Assembly: GCA_022592445.1 (NCBI GenBank)
Contig: JABYQR010000099.1
Location: forward strand, 61,408 to 125,407
DNA length: 64,000 bases
Origin: Cytidiella melzeri
Lineage: Eukaryota; Basidiomycota; Agaricomycetes; Polyporales; Irpicaceae
Direction: 5' to 3'
Below the pieces are notes generated by a model. The model ran no database searches. It saw only the letters and a list, made by a program, of their open reading frames with translations, and was not told the DNA's origin. A program made the translations under genes and the position numbers. Position 1 is the first letter of the stretch. Each line of letters begins with the position of its first letter. Of this stretch, positions 31,996 through 43,565 are shown one piece after another.

Positions 31996-34900
31996 TTACA
32001 ATGATAAAGGACCAGGCTTCTTTGGGTATCGCAAGTGGAACTCGGCAACGGCTTCGGGGGCTCGGTCAAGTTCGGTTGCGAGTACCCAAGATGTTTCTTC
32101 ATCGGTTCCTTCGTAACCCGACCACCGAACTAGGTAGAGGATTGGACAAGCTCGGCGTCGGCGGTCAAGTTTCGAGTCGAGGACTTCTGCGATCTCATAC
32201 TCGATTTCGCCGTCAATCTCAATTGGAGGTGGTGGGGAAGGAACGCGATTCGGGATTTTGCTAGGAGTGTATGGTTCGAGCATGGAAACATGGTAAACGG
32301 GGTGAACAGCTCGCATAGCATCGGGAAGTCGGAGGGTAAAGGATTGCGGTCCTACCCGTCCTATGATTTCGAATGGGCCGAAGTATTTCTCGGTAAGCTT
32401 CTTGGACGGACGAGTGGTATTGAAGTACTTGGCTTTAACGAAAACGCGATCACCGATGTCCCAGGTTGGCGGTGGTGTACGAACGGCATCGGCGGGACCT
32501 TGGTATCGGAGTTGGGCTTTGCGCATATTTTCTTTCAGGTGTTCGTGCAAGTCCTCGAGGTTTACTGCGAGTTCATGGGCGCGAGAGGAAGCGAGACTGC
32601 GTTCGGGGTAGATGGTGAGGTTTGGGTGATAGCCTTTATTGGCGAAGAACGGAGATATGCCTGTAGTGGCACTGGGAACATTATTGAATGCAAACTCGGC
32701 AAGCGGGAGCAAGCCCGACCAGTTGTCTTGCTGGTAGTTGCAGTACGCTCGGAGGTATTGTTCCAGGGTCTGGTTCGTCCGTTCGGTCTGTCCATCGGCT
32801 TCGGGATGGTAACCGGAAGTGAAGTGTAGGTTCATATCCAGTGCCTGTCCCAAGGCTCGGAAGAATCGCGAAACAAACTCGGTACCCCGATCGGAGGTAC
32901 AGTGTGATGGAACTCCGTGCTTGGAGAAGACGTGAAGGACGAACAGTTTAGCAAGGCCTGGAGAGTCGATAGTATCGTAGGTGGGAATGAATATGCCTTG
33001 CTTGCTGAGGTGGTCTACAATGACGAGTATGGCAGTGAAACCATCGGAATCGGGGAGTTGTTCTATGAAGTCCATGGATATCGAATCCCAGGGCCGAGTC
33101 GGGACCGGGAGCTGTTGGACCGTTCCGTAGGGCTTATGTCTCGGGGCCTTAGATCGTCTACAAGTCGTACAAGACTTGCAGTAATCGGTAACAAAGGTTC
33201 GGAGTTTGGGCCAGGAGAATTCCCGACGGATAAGAGCTAACGTCTTGCTGACTCCGTAGTGACCGGATAGAAGATGGTCATGTCGGTAACGTAAGACTCG
33301 GAGTCGGAGGTCACCAACATCGGGGACATAGATTTTGCCGTCATGTAAGAGTAAGCCGTTAGGCTCATCAGACCACCTCGGAGGAAGAGGCTTGGATCGG
33401 AGCTGTGTAGCGTAGGTGTTGGATGGGAGTGATCGGAGGATATCCTGGTAGAGTTCTTCAGAGTCGAAGACATAGACACTGCGAAGAGTCGGTTCCATAA
33501 GGGCCGTTGCGCGTATAGAAGCGATGAGATGTTCGGAGGAAAAGATAGGCTTGAAGTTGTGCGGGTTGACACTAGCATAGTCGCTACCTCCCTCTTTAGG
33601 GTAGATGTCCCATCGTCTAGTCAAGGCATCGGGCTTAGTACCGAGCTTTCCGGGTCGGAATCGGATAACAAGATTAAAACTGGATAGGAATTCGGACCAA
33701 CGAGCCTGTCGTCGGGTAAGGAGTTTCGTAGTAGAGAAGTACTCCAGATTCTTGTGATCGGTGACAACGTCGATCGGAGTCGGCGTTCCCTCGAGGTAAT
33801 GGCGCCAAGTCCGGAAGGCTTCATGAATAGCAAGGAGTTCCTTGTCATGTACGTCGTAATTCAACTCGGGAGCGGTGAAAGTTGAGAGTGAAAAGCAACC
33901 GGGTGTATTTCTCCATCGGAGACGATAGAGAGGATGGCGCCGAGGGCGTAGTCGGAGGCATTGGTTTCCACGATAATGGTTGTATCGGGATTCCACTGCA
34001 CAAGAACAGGAGCTGTAGTGAAGGAATGTTTAAGGGAGTCGAAAGCCGTCTGGCACTGTTTGGTCCAGGCCCAAGTCGCTGTTTTGCGAGTGAGTCGGGT
34101 AAGTGGAACGGTAATATCGGAGTAATTCGGAATGAATCGGCGATAGAAGTTGGCGAACCCGAGGAAGGACTGGATGTCCTTTACCTTACGAGGGGTTGGC
34201 CAGTCGAGGATAGTCTGGACTTTGTCGGAAGACATACGAAGGCCTTCTGGCAAAGGATAAACCCAAGATATTCTACCGTGTCCCTGTGGAATTCGCATTT
34301 ATCGGCTCGGGCGTAGAGCCCATGCAATCGGAGTCGGCGTAACACTTCCTTGACGTGCTTCTTGTGAGACTGGATGTCGTCGGAGAAGACCAGAATGTCA
34401 TCGAGGTAAACGATGACATTGACGTCCAAGAGATCCTGGAAGATGTCGTTCATGAAGCGTTGGAAAGCGGCCGGTGCGTTGGAAAGTCCGAACGGCATTA
34501 CTAGCCATTCGAAAGAGCCGTATCAGGTTCGGAAAGTGGTTTTCCACTCATCGCCTTCGGCGATGCGGACTAGGTGGTAGGCGTGACGGAGATCAATTTT
34601 GGTGTATAGCCGGGCCTTGCCCGGACTGTTAAGAAGATCGGAAATGAGTGGCAAAGGGTAGCGATCCTTCTTGGTAATTTTGTTGAGTGCCCGATAGTCG
34701 ACGCAGAGTCGGAGAGTACCGTCCTTCTTCTTGACGAAGAGAATCGGAGCACCATGCGGAGAAGTCGATTGGCAAATAAAACCCGAATTGACGTTTTCGT
34801 CCAAGAATTCTGGGAGGGCTTTCTGCTTGACCGCGGAGAGCGAGTACATCGGACTCGGCGGAAGCGGCTTATCGCTGTCTAGTTCGATCCTAAGGTCGTA

Positions 34901-35313
34901 GGGACGATGGGGGGCTAAGATGTCGTTGGAAAACACATCGGCGAATTCATGATAATCAGATGGGAGGGCTGAGAGGTCGGGGTTGTGATCGGATGTGGGT
35001 ATTTGCGCTGCGCGCAACGAAAGTCGCATCTGGACAGAGCCTGGCAGTTTGCATGCACGCATATAAGCGGCAGCTCCTATAAAGGATACTGGTGGGACAG
35101 CTGAAGCATGAGGTGCGGGAGTGTCTGAGTCGGGCTCATCGGAGCTATCGGCGTCGGAGGGACTCCTAGTCGGAGATTCTTCAGAGTTCTGGAAGGTAAT
35201 ACGGCCCTTAGCCCAGTCAACCAACGGGTTGTAGCGGGAGAGCCGGTCGTATCCTAGAACGATAGAAGCAGATTTGTCAAGATTTGTGATGTAGAACGGA
35301 ATCGTACAGGTTT
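31996..35313 (-). pseudogene. pol: Pol of E2: partial protease, RT, RNase H, integrase, chromodomain
   Basis: On the minus strand this matches E1 pol from within the protease (TCTIPFYITNLDKSASIVLG) to the chromodomain end at 31996. The one-base loss seen in E1 near 17485 is absent here, so the frame runs [16 protein letters not shown]. The TGA after TTFRT and the base loss before TFTAPELNYD are shared with E1. There is also a frame change near 34250, where LPEGLRMSS should follow LGFI. The DSG protease motif is gone. Confidence 0.92.
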
Positions 35314-35870
35314 GGAGTAGGCGACAGGGGGAGCTGTAAGAGTCAATCGGCTTCAACTAAGTAAGTTGCGCCTCTCGTGAATCCTCGGTGACTCGGATTT
35401 GGACTTAGCAAGATCAAGGGTTCGGCCTCGGAGACTCGGGGTCGGCGAAGACGAAGTCGGAGGAAGAGTGTCAGAACAGAAGTCGGGCAACGACGAGTAA
35501 GACGACTTCAGCAAGTGAAGTTGAATGAAGAGGTAGGAATAGGATGGGGATCTTATTCAATATTCAAACTTAAACTTCTACTGTACAATTGAGTCTGGTT
35601 ATATAGTACTAGAAGTTGTAAGTCCGATAAGGCATGCGTGTATGGTCCGAGACAAGAGAGGATTAGATCAGGCGAATAATTGGAGTCGGAGGAAATTCGG
35701 AGAAAAAGTACAAAGAGATATCTACAACTGATGAAACCGGTGATAGCGAGCACAAGGTAAATCGGAGGAACATCGGTGTTGGACCGTGTGACGAGTTGAG
35801 GATGTGGCTGTGCGAGGATAAGGATGTCGGATGTCCGGTGCCGATCATGTGATCGGATCGGATCGTAATA
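35314..35870 (-). repeat. 5' LTR of E2, truncated (557 bp)
   Basis: On the minus strand it starts TATTACG at 35870 and stops at cgcctactcc, where it fuses to protease sequence. It shares the 5'-type bases of E1 (ctgacactc, cgtcgttg, ttcgtcttcgcc, atctctttg). Confidence 0.9.
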
Positions 35871-38794
35871 TGCTCGAAGGAGGTTCCAAGGGTACGCAGA
35901 TAGTCGAACATGTGACCATCAAAGGCCTTAGCCCTATCCTTGGACATGGATTTCCGGCTGCCCAATTGGACGGCAGACACGAGGTGAAAGAAGTTTTTGA
36001 GCATCTGCTTCTGTCTCTTAGTGGCGTTGAGCGAGCCCCAGAGCCTTCCCAAAGTGATTACCAGATGAACTGTACAGATTGTACACCACTCATCTGCCTT
36101 CAACTTCCCGTGAGATGGGCTACCGAAGTTGCGCAGGGGATGGGACATCCAGGAGGGTATATACGTCTTGGAGATGTCCTCGCGAATCGCCTTGAGCAAA
36201 TGAGACATGAGAAGATTGACTGCCGACCAGTCCGAGGGCCTTGTAATGAGCCTGAAATCGGAAACTGGCTCATCCATGACTGGGGGAATCCGAATCTCCG
36301 TGGCTGTTTCTGCGAACTGAAAGGTGTGAGCGTTTAAAAGCAGTGAAGTCAAGAAATAGCTCACCCGTCGAACAAGAGCATCAACATAAGCTTTCTTTAC
36401 CAAGCTATTGTCACTAGGAACTACTTCGTTGAGCTCTGCGACTGCAACAACGTATCCTTTTCGCGCAGAGGCAACTTGAGATTTTGAACCTCTGCAAATC
36501 CCATCAACTACTGTTTTCAGCCAAACAGCCTGTTGTTCGGGTGTGTGTAGAGGGAGCTTTTGTGCGTCGCTCTCCTTTCCTCTGACCTCAATGCCTAACA
36601 CCTCACGACAGTGGTGGCGAATGGCACCTAGGTAAAGGTTGTGCATCGCGTCAACCAAGGCGTATCTTGTGGGGTCCCAGTACGGCAAGCGTAAGAGCTC
36701 GCTCCAGCGAATCCCCTCGCTCTCATAAATGGCATCTTGTTCCTTGTTGGTGGGGGCGTCTCTCCATTCTCTTGCGATCCTGAGATGCTCTACCCAAGAT
36801 CTTTTGACCCAGTGCTGATGATCGAGATTGTTCAGATTGTCTTTCTGAACGCAACAGAAAGAGCAGAAATTTCTCGAGGCGTGTCCTGAGAAGCCTGCTG
36901 TCTTGCGCAGAGCTGGTAGATCACAGACAAGTGGGATTACTGCAGCACGGACAAGGCGGCCGAACCTTCGAGAGGACGTTCTAGACAAAAAGATACCTCT
37001 ATCCCAGAGCGGGAGAAGCTCGTCAACGAGAACTCGAAGGAAATGATTGATTTGCTCGAGGGACGGCTCTTGTGGACCAGGAATGAGCCCAGCTAGGTAG
37101 ATATTCTCTGGGCGGTATCTGATGTCTCCAGGAAGGTTGAGACACGCCATGTAAACTGCTCCAATAGAGTGAGATTTACCCGCCTGCTTATTGCCAAAGG
37201 GATTGAACCAGTCAACAAAAAGGCTGAACACAAGGTGAACAGAGCCGTCAGATTGCTGGGAAAAGAGTATTTCATTGTCTGGACCTCGGAATTGACGTAT
37301 TCCAGGTGACTGCATGATGTCCTCCCACGACTCTCCCGCTGTTTCCCGCCACCCTTGTTCGAGTATCTGATCCATCCCAGGACGGCTCATGAGCTGCCCA
37401 ATCCACGAGTGCAAACTCTGTAAAGCGAAGCTCTTGATAGGCACATATCCACTTTGAACGCCAAGCTCTTGCTTGACCAATGGTGTTTTGCAAGGGTGCT
37501 CGGTGCGATTCGAACGGTGCGTGCAGAGATGCGGATATGGATTGGAACGGGATTCGGGGCGTGGTGGGTAGAGTGCAAAGCACTTGCTACAGCAAGCAAA
37601 AAGTGTGTAATCTGGCTCGAGGTCGAGCAGCTTGATCGCTGTCCTGACATCTTTTGGTACATCCTTCAAAAGACGGTGATGGGCTTCTGTGAGCATGCGT
37701 GGGAGACTTCTGAAAGTAAAAGCCCCAAAGATGACGGCACGGAATGTTGTGAGAATGTATGTCCCTTGCATTCTCGAGACCGAGCCGATTGTATGCAGGA
37801 CTACTACAAGGAAGAGGAGAGCGAGGAGAAAAGGTTCCTGGGAGTACGGGTGCTGGAACCACCTATCTATAGCGCAGGTCATAAACACGAATTAAACAGC
37901 AGCTGAACAAGTGAAAACCCCACCTGTGTTTACAAAGGTGGGACCATCATGAGGGGACGAAGACCCGGAACACAACCCTTGACAAACCTTTGCCTTCGTC
38001 CACGAAAACGACTTGACCAACTCTAAGCGATCCATGGCTTCAGAGAGTTCCTTTCGGAGAGCTCTTGTGCGACCCGCTGCTTCGGCGTGAGCGGTGAAGT
38101 GTCCACCTTCGAGGAAAGCAAGTTTTTCCCGTAGCCAAGCCTCGAAGACGAAGTAAGCCATGTTTTCACTCCGCCGAGCATCCAGCTGCCCAGGAGAGTC
38201 GTCAAGCGAGGTAGGGGGTGATACAAAGTAGAGATCTTGCGAATCAAAGCCATGGCAGCCGAAGAACTCCCCGTATTTCCGGTCTGATAGCGACTGTAAC
38301 TGGGATAGCATTTGCATCGTTGATTGCTCAAGGTCTTCTTCCTGAAAGTAGGGTAAGAACAGTTGAGAGGAAGCAAAGACAACATACCCGTGCCACTTCT
38401 CCTGCCTCTGACACACCATCCCATCCCTGTCGTAATCCTGCTGTTCTATTGAATCAGCCTGGCCAGCTGCTGGTAGCTCCGAAGGAGGTTTCTCAACCCC
38501 ATTCCCTTCGTCGACGTCACCCCTAGACCCTTCTCCTTCATCTACTGCCATCGGCACGCCATCTTTGGGTGGGGGAGAATCAAACGCGCTAGTCCAAAGC
38601 ACGGAAGCCTCGAAGTGTGACGCTTCCTGAGTGAGCTGAGCGAGCCGAAGCTCTTCTTCTTTGTGCCGTTTTGCTGTCCTTGGGTCCTGATAGCACCCAC
38701 GACGCGTGCGTCCACGGCTGTTGGTGGAACTGAATTCTCGACATTTTCGACAAGTACATAGCGCAAGCTTCGCGTTGAATTTGTTGGTGATCAT
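35871..38794 (-). pseudogene. 5' part of a Tnp2 (transposase_21) transposase gene
   Basis: The start is an ATG at 38794 (MITNKFNAKLALCTCRKCREF, a cysteine-rich N-terminus). A spacer follows, then short introns near 38340-38390 and 37870-37920; across the second the coding joins as NTDRWFQHPYSQ. A hydrophobic segment (FLLALLFLVVVLHTIGSVSR) comes next. The Tnp2 core has VDWFNPFGNKQAGKSHSIG, NLPGDIRYRPENIYLAGLIPGP, CDLPALRKTAGFSGHASRNFC and a YALVDAMHNLYLG box. A further intron lies at about 36318-36365. The gene stops at LGTSFE where E2 begins, and its 3' part is at 22331-23344 on the other strand. In CACTA/CMC elements this protein cuts and joins the transposon ends. Here it is dead. Confidence 0.88.
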
Positions 38795-38817
38795 TGTCGT
38801 GATGCAGAGACCCTCAA

Positions 38818-39233
38818 GGCAGCGAATGGATTCACTAGCCCTGAAGTGGTCGTATTTGAGAGATACCCAAGACAACGAATGAATTCGCTAGCCCTGGAGT
38901 GATAGTGGTGGTGGTGGTCTTAGTCATGGGCGGCTATAGCGACGCGACGCGACGCGACCTGGTGTTTAAGCGCCCTTAACTCAAAAGTTCGGAGTTCCGA
39001 CTGAGAACCACCACTGCCGCTACACCACCACGACCACCACTGCCTCTACACCGCTACCGCGACCACGACCACGACCACGACCACCTCTGCTCCACGCCGA
39101 TCGCTGTGCCGCCATAACAGCGCCGCTCACCACAACGACCCTTCCTCTCTTCTCTCTCCCGTCGGTTAATCTATTCGCCACGTCGAGTCTCCCGCCTGTC
39201 AGCATCCCTGGGCTAGTGAATCTATTCGCTGCC
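38818..39233. repeat. Inverted 24-bp motifs upstream of the Tnp2 gene (terminal or subterminal repeats)
   Basis: The motif ggcagcgaatggattcacta with gccc after it sits at 38818-38841, a variant at about 38872-38896, and its complement gggctagtgaatctattcgc at 39210-39233. Between them are a short (gcgac)n run at about 38940 and a CCACGA-rich stretch (39000-39090). The same motif recurs at 46422-46445 and several times up to 47360. Position next to the Tnp2 start suggests transposon ends or transposase binding sites. Confidence 0.6.
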
Positions 39234-39519
39234 TAGAGTGTTCTTGAATCGTTCTTGGTCCTCTGTGCTCCGGCTCTGAAGCTTAAGTCTCGGACTCGTG
39301 GCCAACACCCACTATCGGCGGATTGTTCATTGCGCCGGTCTCTAGCATATACTGCTGGTAAGCGGAGCTACTCACCTCGCACTGCAGAAGTACTCATGCC
39401 TTATCAGAAGCTCTCACATTAATTGTGTTGCTCCTTTCAAAAGTGTTTGTCGCTGCCATCTGTAAGTGAGTTATTTGAAATGTGTCCTCTCGTGAGGCTC
39501 ACAACCCTCCAGCTTCACC
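39234..39519. other. Upstream region of the plus-strand unknown gene
   Basis: No gene is seen. As the interval between the inverted motif and the first ATG at 39520 it probably holds the promoter, but no clear TATA element stands out. Confidence 0.4.
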
Positions 39520-42500
39520 ATGCCCACCCTCCCGCAAAAGTTTCCAGCACCCATGCTGTTCTGGGCTTCAGATGATGATGTCCCCGATCATCCAGGCCTT
39601 TATGTTTCACCCAATGCTGAGACTCTGCCGGAGATGCCTCCAAAGAACTTGGCTCCGTATTTGGGTGGACTCCCATCGCCTTTTCCGTGGCTCTACACAA
39701 GGCATGCCGACCAAATCCACTATTGGACAGCTCTCTGCCCTAGGAGTACACTGGCATGTTGCATCCATTGGACCCTCTTCAAATCACACAGGACAGAGAC
39801 AACCGCTTCCGACTTCGCAATGTGCAGGAATGGCGCATCTTGAGGCGTTGTTGATGAAACTCCTGGATTCCTCGCACAGAACTTTCCCCCTGAATCACCG
39901 TACGCCCCTCCTAGTCCAGGTAGAATCGCCTCTATCTCCCTGGCCACACGTATATGGCTACGACGGCAGCTGGCCGTCTAAGTCGGCAGCTAGCAAGGCA
40001 CTCAGGATTGTGCGATGCGTCTTCATGATCGCTATGGCTAAGCTCAGTTATGCTGGTCATCTCCTGCCTGAGTCGTGGCTCGAAGTTCTGCTTGAGCAGG
40101 GACAGCTTACCTCAGGCGAAATAGATTCTGTGCGCAAATCTTTCATCTGTCAGAGAACAGAGGATTCCACCACCACCATGACCATCCGCCGCTCGGGCAA
40201 TTATTGTCGACGTCACCCGCGGTGCCTTGACCCTGCATATGGAGGAAATCCAGCTCCTCATCCGTAATTTCTCCTTGCCTGTCTGGCTATACTTTGGCAC
40301 CAAGCCAGCTCCTTCTTCGCATCCTTGGTCTGCAGAATACCTTCCTTCTGCAGAAGATATTGAGAAGGTTCGTCGAGGTCCCTCAGCCCGTGTTCACAGT
40401 GGCGCTGGGGTAAAGAAGTGAACGCAACTCACTCAATGGCGACTCACTGGGTGGCACCCAGCGCAGCCCCATTGTCAACTTCCACTTGGGATACAACCAC
40501 GCTGGTCCATCCCACGCCGGTCCAGCTCCTTCCTCCGGCAACCACCATGGCTCGGTGATGTGTCTCCGCCGATCACGCTGGCTTCTGTGAAGCGCAACCC
40601 GTCAAATGTCAGCTGCCAGGTGAAACCTGGCAAGAATTCTTTGCCTGGGTCGACGCCGAGAATGTGAAGAAGGCTGCAAAGATGAGCCCCGAGCAGAAGG
40701 CCGAAGTGGCTGCAAGACAGAGGCTGCACGCTGCACTCGACCTGCCCAACAGAAGCCACGGCTGTCAGGTGTTCAAGTGGAGCTACAAAGCGATGGTTCC
40801 TACAACAGGAGAGTAGTGGGTCGCAAAAAGTGGGGTCATGTCTGGGCTGATTCGGCCAAAACTCAGCGCAGGTACGATCCTTACAGGAACGAGTTTGATA
40901 TCTGCGATGAGCTCGACCCAACGGCGCAGACTGAGGAAGAGCAGCAGTTTAATTATGACGACGACGACTTTCCCATGATCTCGCCTACGTCTCCAACTCG
41001 TTCTCGCTCTCCTCCTCAACCTCCGAATCGTGACGACGACACCCCCATGACTCTACCCACTCAGCAATCACTGACGCCTCACCCGCGTCCTCAGTCGCGA
41101 GCTCGTTCTCGAACTCCTCATCGACGTTCTCGCTCTCCTCGTCGCCGGTCTCGCTCTCCTCATCGCCGATCCCGCTCTCCTCGTCGCCGGTCTCGCTCTC
41201 CTCGTCGCCGATCCCGCTCTTCTCGTCGCCGGTCTCGCTCGCCTCCTCGCCGACCCTGCTCTCCTCGTGGCCGCTCCCGTTCTCCTCGTGGCCGCTCCCG
41301 CCCTCTTGCCCCCAGCAATCCTGACCGCTTTGGCCCTCAGCAGTCTCCGCAACAGAACAACCCCACCAGTACAAGAACCTCCCCGCACATGGCTAGGGCT
41401 CGCTCTTCCACACCTGAGCAGCCTGAATGCACTTCCATATCTTTTGGAACGTCGCTGATCTATCGCTATGGCATGATCGAGTACTCAACGGAGACGGTGT
41501 ATAGGAGCCTAGAGTCTTTGATGACAGAGACGAAGGTGTACAACATGATGGGCAGCCGCCAAGACGACGCCCCTCCTGAGTATCGCATCCCTATGCGAGA
41601 CCTGTTCACGTACCTCTCAGTACCGCCGCCAAACTTTGTAGCCCCTCCACCTACCCTGACCGACCTAGTCCCAGGTAGTGCTCGGGGATACCCTCTGCAT
41701 CAACGAAAGGAGTTTGTGGTACAAACTGTGTGCGACAATGGAGGTTCGTGGTGGTACTTCCTGTTCTTGAGGCAACAGGAAGGCAACGACGTGCCTTTTT
41801 GCATTTGCATTCGCGACCCTGTCACCGTGAATCACGTTCTGCGATCGGACGTGAAGGCGTCAGCATTTGCAGTAACGCGCCTACTTCTCAGCTGGGGGGT
41901 GCGCTTCAACACACTGCACTTAGTCACGAACGCGGTGGATCTGTTGCCAACACCATCGATGCCGATGTTCTTCAACCACATACCGCTGGGAATGGGCTGC
42001 AAGCCACACGGCTACGTATTCACCCCAGAGGATTATCGCCTCTATGTAGCGAAGCGTGACGAGTTAATCCGCTCTTTCCAGGGCCGTGCAGCCTTGCTAC
42101 GAGGTGGCTTGCTATGGCGACTTGCGCGTGACTCTTTCGCAGACTGGGGTCAAGTCTACGCAGGGCCGAGTGCATACCCGACACAGGGCAACCTTCGCAT
42201 ACTGGGTGGATGGGAGTTTGTGGATGACGATCTCTCCCAGCATCAAGAGGATGTTATTTGTGGGGTGTACAGAGTGCAGCCAGGTATGTCAAGAAAAAAT
42301 TGTTTGATTTGCGTAGCTAATATCTAAACTAGCTACCGCCAAGGAGGGCCCTTTGAGAAGTGCGTCTCGGTCATGGTGGCCATCTGTGGCGACTTGGGAG
42401 AATTCGGGCATGACTCTCGATTACTGGAGTACTGCCAATGAGCGGTTTTATATCCGCCATCGTGCTCTGATCCTCGCAGGCCAGGTCCAGCCAAGGTCCG

Positions 42501-42622
42501 TCGCAGAGTGGAAAAAATCCTTGGCTAGCAGGAAAGTGCCAAAGACGACTGTGTTGCAGAACACAAGGCATCTGGCGTCGCTGACTCTACCAGCTCCGAG
42601 AGGCGAGGACGTCACCAAGTAG
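39520..42622 (+). pseudogene. Large unknown protein gene of Agaricomycete type, frame broken
   Basis: Successive segments in changing frames look like one large protein: MPTLPQKFPAPMLFWASDDD at 39520; a central part with VYGYDGSWPSKSAASKALRI; a segment LPVWLYFGTKPAPSSHPW near 40270; EFFAWVDAENVKKAAKMSPEQ near 40640; then RRYDPYRNEFDICDE and a long frame to 42327. A last exon with WWPSVATWENSGM follows a ~50-nt intron near 42285-42333. The long frame has an Arg-Ser repeat tract and a C-terminal half rich in aromatic residues. I know this arrangement only as a recurrent uncharacterised family in mushroom genomes; no function is known to me. Frameshifts between segments mean it is probably inactive. 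Confidence 0.6.
41090..41310 (+). repeat. RS-type repeat tract within the unknown gene
   Basis: A 24-bp-scale DNA repeat (cgtcgccggtctcgctctcct) encodes tandem RRRSRSPR units, about ten in a row. Such Arg/Ser tracts in other proteins mediate RNA or protein contacts. Here it may simply be a repeat expansion, as the alternate frames are also open. Confidence 0.85.
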
Positions 42623-43565
42623 CATGTCGCTCTTGTGATCGCTGCTCCTGTTTGCGGTATTGGTGCTTCTCTGTGCTGGGGTGTCTCACTGTATTGTCTC
42701 TCGAACCGTGTATTCATATTGATCGGTAATATAATGTCGCAAGTTACCCTTGTGTAGCATATGGCGCGCTCAAGTGACTTGACGCGTCGACGCGTCGTAA
42801 TTATAAGCACAAAATCTCAACTCACGTTTAATCAGGAACGCGCACTCACCTCACTCTAGCTGTCGTCGCTTACTCAAATAGTACAAGCTCCAGGGTTTTA
42901 TGACTCAGTGCTCAGTGTTGAACATTGAGCGGTATTCCTCTCTCTTTCTTCCCCTCACAGTCTACCCATCGGTTCCTCACGATGAACTCTCAGCTCCCAA
43001 TGTCGAAGTCCCCTGCAACAGATGCCAGGACAAGGAGATGCCACACTACAAGGTGAGGAAGGAACCCGTCAAATCGCCACTCTTCCGGGTGGAGAGCGTC
43101 CTTGGCGTTACGACACGCTGCGGTATTGGTATGATCGCAGTATGAAGCCGGAGTACAGATGCCCTACTTGTCAGCTTCCAGTAACCAGTCCCCCAGTCGA
43201 GTCTGCAATGATTCGCGATGTTTCGTGTGTATTGAGGGTGGCAGCAAATGACTGTCAATGGCAATTGGCAGGACTTTTTCTTCGAATCCCCCCTCCCCCC
43301 CCCTCCCCCCCTATGGACACACTTAATCACGCATTCCGATGTATCATACAAGTCCAGAGCGAATCTAACGATGGAGTATGTCTTTGAATCCCTAACAGGA
43401 CTGGCATGTTAGGAACGACATGCAGCCTCTACGTGAGGGGGTGTGGGACGTTCGGGTATCGGCACTCATAGCGGGGCTAATCAGTACGTGTGTGTTCGCG
43501 CTGATGAACACATAACAATAGTATTACAAGTTAAGAGGGGGGGGGTGGCGGGGGGAAACAAGGCT
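42623..43565. other. Intergenic stretch with a possible small zinc-finger frame
   Basis: Between the two convergent unknown genes. A patch at about 43005-43190 has two cysteine pairs, CNRC and CPTC, in different frames, hinting at a relic of a small zinc-binding protein; I do not call a gene. A C-run lies at about 43287-43312 and a G-run at about 43537-43557. Confidence 0.4.

Larger units (their letters stand above)
29966..35870 (-). mobile_element. Ty3/Gypsy chromovirus E2, inverted copy of E1 with internal deletion
   Basis: It carries the same LTRs, pol and antisense gene as E1 on the opposite strand, nearly identical over the shared parts. A deletion of about 1.7 kb joins the 5' LTR (broken at 35314) to the protease region, removing the LTR end, primer site, gag and the start of protease. 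The flanks are TCACC (29961-29965) and TGCTC (35871-35875), the complements of the two different flanks of E1. Confidence 0.95.
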
